From Irineochytrium annulatum (Eukaryota; Chytridiomycota; Chytridiomycetes; Chytridiales; Chytridiaceae), in the NCBI GenBank assembly GCA_027600665.1, contig JADGJL010000795.1, forward strand, positions 1-13,770: a stretch of 13,770 nucleotides of DNA, read 5' to 3'. Shown here piece by piece: positions 8,834 through 13,770 of this stretch (position 1 is its first letter; each line of letters opens with the position of its first letter). The translations under genes and the position numbers were made by a program. The notes beneath the pieces are model-generated. The model did not search any database and was not told the origin of the DNA. It saw nothing but the letters and a program-made list of their open reading frames with translations.

Positions 8834-9598
8834 ATGGTGAGCCCGTCGACGGCTCGTGGAATCGCTGCTTTCTTAACTAACGCCACTGGCTACTGTCTCT
8901 AGGGAGGCGGTCGATACGCATACCCCAAGTACGTTGAGATTTCATTGCGATCCGGATCTATCCAAATCAAATACTTACCCTGTCTCCTTCGCAGGTGGGT
9001 GTGGACACCGTACGGCGGGTGGTGGAGTCAGCCGAAGTACTGGGGATCCAACACCGTCATCACGGGTGTCCTTTGCGCGGGCTTGACGGCGTGGGCGTGG
9101 AATATCTCAAACAACAATGAGGTGCGATCCCTCTATTCCCGTGACCGCACATAAGCTCTTCAACGGAGATCTGGTGCAATAGAGTTGGGCGGGATCGCTG
9201 TCCGTTGGGGGATTACATGCGTGAATTTGGGTTGGGATGATTGTTCAGATGGAAGTGACGCTGGCGTTGCAGTCGCTTGGTGGCGTTGGACTTATGCGAA
9301 TGGCGCTTTTTTTAATGGATGTGGTGCCGGGATGCTATTTTGTTGACACTTTCGTTCTCGTCTAGCACCGGACCAACTACCCTCGTGGCTGGATTCCGTC
9401 AATGCTGTGGTCGAAGGAGTTCCATGTATGAGTTTTAAAACCTTGATTTTTGCTTTGAGCTGACATTGTGCTCAACAGGACCCCAAATTCAAGGCTTTTT
9501 GGCAGGAACAGTTGAGGCTTGAGGGGAGGGAGTGGATTGAGCCGATTCCGGAGTCGATGAAGAGCTGGTGGCCGCTGTACAGAGAGAAGAAACAATGA
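8834..9598 (+). CDS. Small single-pass membrane protein, probable complex I accessory subunit (NDUFB2/NUUM-like, tentative)
   Basis: Exons: 8834-8836, 8903-8928, 8995-9121, 9366-9425, 9479-9598; introns 66, 66, 244 and 53 nt; 111 residues. The first coding exon is only the ATG (context ACCATG, followed by donor GTGAGC). The mature start is MGGGRYAYPKWVWTPYGGWW, followed by a hydrophobic stretch at about 30-46, then GWIPSMLWSKEF and a Trp-rich charged tail ending REKKQ. An MGGG start, one membrane span and an IPSMxW segment recall small fungal complex I membrane-arm subunits, but I matched this from memory of the pattern only, so the function stays tentative. Every splice join keeps frame, and introns 1 and 4 carry good branch-like sites (TTAACTAAC, GCTGAC). 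If intron 3 is retained, a stop at 9152-9154 cuts the protein after the membrane span. A tandem pair of AATAAA hexamers follows the stop codon. Confidence 0.78.
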
Positions 9599-9618
9599 GC
9601 TATTGTTGTGGCGATTTT

Positions 9619-9636
9619 ACGCAATAAACGCAATAA
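9619..9636 (+). terminator. Tandem duplicated poly(A) signal
   Basis: The 9-nt unit ACGCAATAA occurs twice back to back (9619-9627, 9628-9636), giving two AATAAA hexamers at 9623-9628 and 9632-9637. They lie 25-40 nt past the stop codon of the MGGG gene and about 140 nt before the SNU114 start, the place expected for a cleavage signal. Confidence 0.65.
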
Positions 9637-9778
9637 ACAATATTCCCCCGCGTTGCATTTTTAGCAGTAAGGCTGGAACTCAAGTTTGTCAAAAAGCTCC
9701 GATTTTGCGCACAGTTCAGGCATCCATCTTTTAACCCGCACTTTACGCGAGTTCCCGCCCGCGTCCTTCGTCTAAGTC

Positions 9779-12700
9779 ATGGCCGATGATATGTATGATG
9801 AGTTCGGTTAGTACCCGACGTAAATCCCAGGCTTTCCGTTATTTAAGCTTGTGTAATCAGGGAACTACATCGGTCCCGAACTCGAGGACGACGACGAAGA
9901 CCTAGACGGGCAGCAGCCCGCCTTCGGCGGCGGTCGGGACATGGACCAGGACGTTGAAAAAACGGATGCCATGAGGGTCGACGATGAAGTGGGCGGTGGC
10001 GGCGGGGAAGAAGGCGCGGACAATACGTGGAGAGATAACGGGTTATCCGTGATGCATGTGGATGAACCGACGGGAACCGCGATTGTATTGCACGAGGACA
10101 AGAAGTACTATCCGACCGCGGAGGAAGTGTATGGACCCGGAGTGGAGACGTTGGTGCAGGATGAGGACACACAGCCGTTGAGCGTGCCTATTGTCGCGCC
10201 CGTGAAGAAGCCAAAAACGTACATCCAGGAGAAGAACCTACCTGAGACGAAGTTTAGCAAGGAGTGAGTTCGCTTACTGATTAAGCAGGTATCGTCGGCG
10301 CTGATGTAAGATTGATTCAGGTTCATGGCGGACCTTCAACACCACCCGAGCCTCGTCCGCAACATCGCCCTCGTCGGTCACCTCCACCACGGCAAGACGT
10401 CACTTCTTGACGTCCTCGTTGCCGAGACGCATGGCGTCGCGTGGTCACCGGGCGACGACGAGCGCTACACGGACGTGCACGACATCGAGCGCTCGCGCGG
10501 AGTATCCGTGAAGTCGATGCCCATGTCGCTGGTGCTTCAGGACCTGAAGAGCAAGTCGCACCTCATCAACGTGATCGACACTCCCGGGCATGTGAATTTC
10601 TCGGACGAGGTCTCGGCGGCGCTGAGGCTGGCGGATGGGTGCGTTGTTGTTGTGGACGTGGTGGAGGGGATCATGGTGGGGGCTGAGAAGGTTATTCGGC
10701 ATTTGGTGGCGGAAAAGGTGCCGATGACGCTTGTCATCAATAAGATGGATCGGTTGATTTTGGAGTTGAAGCTGCCGCCGCAGGACGCTTACTTTAAGAT
10801 CAAGCACATGATTGAGGAGATCAACGTCGTTATTGCGTGAGTTCTTTTCGTGTTTTCCGATGGTGAAGGCTTTGCACTAATGATGCGCGGACGGCTGTAG
10901 TGACTGTCCCGGCGGTGAAGACTTCCGGTTATCGCCTGAGTTAAACAACGTTTGTTTCGCGTCGAGTCAGTTTGGATGGGTCTTCTCGCTTCGGTCGTTT
11001 GCGCAAATGTATTCCGAGACATATGGTAGCACTCTTATCTCTTGCTTCTTCGCTTCGACTTTCTCATTAATGGTTGTAGGTGGCATTAAGGTCGACGATT
11101 TCGCTCTCCGCCTCTGGGGCGATATCTATCTCGACCCCACTAAGCGGACATTCAAGCGGCGTCCCGTCGATTCAGCCACAGGCCGCCGAACTTTCGTCCA
11201 ATTCATCCTTGAACCGCTTTACAAGCTCTACGCCCAGGTCCTCGGCGAAGATACCAAGACGCTCACGCAAACGCTGGCGACCGTCGGGATCCACCTCCGC
11301 CCCAACATTCTCGCAATGGATGTGAAGCCTTTGCTTTCAATTGTCTGCTCCCGCTTTTTCGGCACCGCATCCGGATTAGTCGATATGATTGTCGACAAAA
11401 TCCCGTCACCGGTCGACAACGCCCGGTTTAAGACGGCGCAGGTGTGGACGGGTGATTCAGGTGACTATGAAAATGTTCTTGCGAGGGCCATGAACGCGTG
11501 CGATCCGGATGGACCGCTGATGATATATGTCACGAAGCAGTATAATTCGGAAGACATGAGCGGGTTTGAGGCGTTTGGACGTGTCATGTCCGGGACGGTT
11601 AAGACGGGGATGTCGGTGCGCGTTATGGGGGAGCGGTACAGCGTCGAAGACGAGGAGGATATGATTGTGAAGGACGTGACGTCCTGCGCAATCTACGAGA
11701 CTCGTTACAAGGTTAAAGTGGACTCGGTGCCCGCGGGCGGGTGGGTCCTGCTCTCTGGCGTCGACGCGTCGATTGTCAAAACGGCGACCATCACGAGCAT
11801 GAAGCCGACAGAAGAACAACCCGTACACCCGTTCCGACCGCTTGCGCACCTGACGACGGCGGTGATGAAGGTCGCAGTCGAGCCCGTGAACCCGACGGAG
11901 CTGCCGAAGATGCTGGACGGGATGAGGAAGGTGAAGAAGTCGTACCCGATTCTGGAGGCGGAGGTGGAGGAGAGCGGGGAGCACGTGCTTGTCGGGACGG
12001 GCGAACTGTATCTCGACTGCGTCTTGCATGACCTCCGGAGGCTATACAGCGAGATTGAGATTAAGGTCGCGGACCCTGTCGTCGTGTTCCGGGAGACGGT
12101 GGCCGAGACGTCGTCACTCAAATGCTTCGCCGAGACTCCTAACAAGCAGAACAAGATCACAATTATCGCGGAACCGTTGGAGAAGGGGATCGCGGAGGAT
12201 CTTGAAGGCGGGAAGGTGGACCCGACTTGGTCAATCGAGAAGGTGGGCGGTTATTTCGGGGAGAAGTATGGGTGGGATTTATTGGAGAGGAGGGGGCTTT
12301 GGGCGTTTGGGCCACCGCAGGCTGTTGCAAATGTGTTGGTTAATGATACGCTGGCGGATGAGACGGATCAGGAGATGTTGGGAGCTGTGAGGGACTATCT
12401 GAAGCAGGGCTTCCAGTGGAGTACGAGGGAGGGACCGCTTTGCGATGAGCGTGAGTTCTATTCTTTCTATACTCCTCCTCTCTTCCGTCGCCAACCCTTC
12501 CTTTTCAGCAATCCGCAACGTGAAGTTCCGAATTCTCGATGCGACTATAGCTTCAAAAAGTATTTTGAGAGGTGGTGGGCAAATTATTCCGACCGCCAGG
12601 CGCGTCTGCTACTCCGGATTCCTTATGGTGGGACTCATTCGGGTTGCAGTATCTTTTTTTATACTAATTTCAAAACAACGTGAACACAGGCTACACCTCG

Positions 12701-13148
12701 ACTTATGGAACCTGTTTACCACGTCGAAATTCAAGCGCCCGCCGATTGTGTCTCAGCCGTTTACACCGTCCTCGCGCGCCGGCGTGGCCACGTGACCCAG
12801 GACCTTCCTAAACCCGGTTCCCCGCTCTACACCGTCAAGGCCGTTATTCCCGTGATCGACAGCTTTGGGTTTGAAACGGATCTTCGGACGCACACGCATG
12901 GTCAGGCTTTCTGCCAGCAGGTGTTCGACCACTGGCAGCTCGTGCCCGGAGACCCGCTGGACAAGGGTATCGTTTTAAAGCCGCTGGAGCCCAGCCCGGC
13001 ACAGCACCTGGCTAGGGACTTTGTTATCAAGACGCGGAGGAGGAAGGGTCTTAGCGAGGATGTTGCCGTGACCAAGTTCTTTGATGACCCAATGCTGATT
13101 GAGCTTGCTAAAATGGACGCCGGGCTGGCGCTAGGAGGGGTCGTGTAA
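9779..13148 (+). CDS. SNU114: Snu114/EFTUD2, U5 snRNP GTPase of the spliceosome
   Basis: An EF-2-like GTPase of the U5 snRNP that works with Prp8 and Brr2 in spliceosome activation and disassembly (family knowledge). Exons: 9779-9806, 9861-10263, 10321-10836, 10901-11025, 11080-12450, 12509-12627, 12690-13148; introns 54, 57, 64, 54, 58 and 62 nt; 1006 residues, against 972 in human and 1008 in yeast. An acidic N-terminus ([20 protein letters not shown]) is followed by [11 protein letters not shown]1 is GHLHHGKTS (163-171), switch [12 protein letters not shown]3 DTPGHVNF (230-237) and G4 NKMD (284-287). EF-2-like domains II-V follow, with [21 protein letters not shown] (from 835) and [15 protein letters not shown] (from 915), and then [12 protein letters not shown] near the C-terminus. 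All joins keep frame and restore family motifs. The 54-nt fourth intron has no in-frame stop. Length and motifs show a complete, intact gene. Confidence 0.98.
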
Positions 13149-13673
13149 AGCCTCTCATTGTGCACCATTCTGTTAGTTCGGTCGAGATATGTTAATTTGC
13201 TTGTTGTATTTAGCTAGAAATGATGATGTAGCGTCTTAATTCGTTGACAACGATAATTATTGATCGAAACACGAGCTTCCTTGAGCAGACTCTCTTCAGA
13301 TCAGACGTTGTTCGCGACGCAGACTGCAATCGGCGTCGGATCGACGCGTCCACCAGCCTTGACAGCGCGCGCTCCCGCGCTAAGTCGCTACGCGACTCCC
13401 ACGCCATTGTGTCGTGGCCACGCACCCGCGTACGCTTATGCTCACGCTCTGCACGCACCCCTGTCGATCCCATTCATTGTATGCGATTTACCAGCACGCT
13501 CGTAGGCCCTGCCCCTCGCGATAGCGCGATTGCCAGGTTTTGACATCTGAATTTTTCAACAAAAAATTCGAAAAAGAGGGAGCGAGCGAGGGCACGGGTT
13601 CGCTCGCAGTTCGGTCGCAGTTCCTCAAAAAGGCCCGGGTCCCCCCTTTCCCCGCTCGTCAGAATCGACTTAC
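13149..13673. promoter_or_regulatory. 525-bp region between SNU114 and the next possible gene, rich in short inverted repeats
   Basis: No convincing coding sequence was found on either strand. The first 60 nt are AT-rich and probably form the SNU114 3' UTR. From about 13310 to 13520 the DNA is CpG-rich with several short palindromes: AGTCGC-TAC-GCGACT at 13383-13397, CGTGGCCACG near 13416-13425, and TCGCG-ATAG-CGCGA near 13517-13530. An A-rich stretch (13556-13576) precedes an 8-bp inverted repeat at 13582-13607. This looks like a promoter region for the downstream gene. Confidence 0.4.
13582..13607. repeat. Inverted repeat GCGAGCGA / TCGCTCGC with adjacent 9-bp direct repeat
   Basis: Arms at 13582-13589 and 13600-13607 are perfectly complementary with a 10-nt spacer. 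TCGCAGTTC occurs directly repeated at 13604-13612 and 13615-13623. Both lie 50-90 nt before the possible start codon at 13674, so they may be factor-binding sites or fold in the 5' UTR. Confidence 0.5.
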
Positions 13674-13770
13674 ATGCCCACGACGACTCTACCCGACCCC
13701 GCCGCGAGACTGGATCTCGGCCGGGATCGGCTCTTTGACCTCATGGTCGACCTCGGCGTCACGGGGAACG
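13674..13770 (+). CDS. Possible start of an unidentified gene, cut by the window end
   Basis: From the ATG at 13674 the frame stays open for 32 codons to the window edge, beginning MPTTTLPDPAARLDLGRDRL and continuing with a hydrophobic FDLMVDLGVTG stretch. The base composition returns to the GC-rich pattern of the coding regions here. The start context (TACATG) is weak, and the fragment is too short to name a family. It could also be an earlier or later start of the same frame, or not a gene. Confidence 0.4.
   Translation, partial: MPTTTLPDPAARLDLGRDRLFDLMVDLGVTGN

Noticed and set aside
279..9598. A biosynthetic or defence gene cluster centred on the HMG-CoA reductase
   Set aside because: The neighbours are ordinary housekeeping genes (GEP4, ICP55, DnaJ, a complex I-like protein, SNU114) with no terpene synthase, prenyltransferase, transporter or regulator.
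13222..13231. ATGATGA near 13220 as a C box of a C/D snoRNA
   Set aside because: No CTGA D box follows at a suitable distance and no terminal stem is visible.
13210..13473. 87-codon minus-strand open frame between SNU114 and the window end
   Set aside because: Arg/Ser-rich composition, no family motifs, and it overlaps the palindrome-rich region; treated as chance.
13594..13607. GGGTTCGCTCGC resembles a tRNA B box (GGTTCGANTCC)
   Set aside because: No matching A box, acceptor stem or anticodon arm can be built around it; the sequence is explained by the local inverted repeat.

Overview
This window is nuclear DNA from an intron-rich eukaryote, most probably a fungus. Six spliced protein genes can be followed exon by exon. 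Their 27 introns all have GT...AG ends; 26 are 40-68 nt and one is 244 nt. Spacing is very tight: two divergent gene pairs have start codons only 59 and 48 nt apart. A GEP4-type phosphatase, an Icp55-type peptidase, a Scj1-type DnaJ and a Snu114 GTPase fit a fungus. I cannot place it further; the compactness and the bacterial-type HMG-CoA reductase would suit an early-diverging lineage, but that is inference.

Layout: (1) 279-4004, minus: a class II (bacterial-type) HMG-CoA reductase of 1205 residues, with a low-complexity N-terminal extension and a C-terminal extension of about 540 residues that I do not recognise. (2) 4329-5190, minus: a GEP4-like HAD phosphatase (mitochondrial phosphatidylglycerophosphatase), six exons. 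(3) 5250-7175, plus: an Icp55/XPNPEP3-like M24 aminopeptidase, divergent from GEP4. (4) 7378-8785, minus: an ER-type class I DnaJ (Scj1-like), convergent with ICP55. (5) 8834-9598, plus: a 111-residue single-pass membrane protein starting MGGG, probably a complex I accessory subunit, whose first coding exon is only the ATG. (6) 9779-13148, plus: Snu114, the U5 snRNP GTPase, seven exons. (7) 13674 to the window end: the possible start of another plus-strand gene.

The genes do not form one pathway. Themes are isoprenoid synthesis (HMGR), mitochondrial membrane, protein processing and respiration (GEP4, ICP55, the complex I-like protein), ER folding (SCJ1) and splicing (SNU114). There are no mobile elements, CRISPR arrays, rRNA or tRNA genes that I can support. 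The most unusual item is the eukaryotic class II HMG-CoA reductase with its large unexplained C-terminal part.
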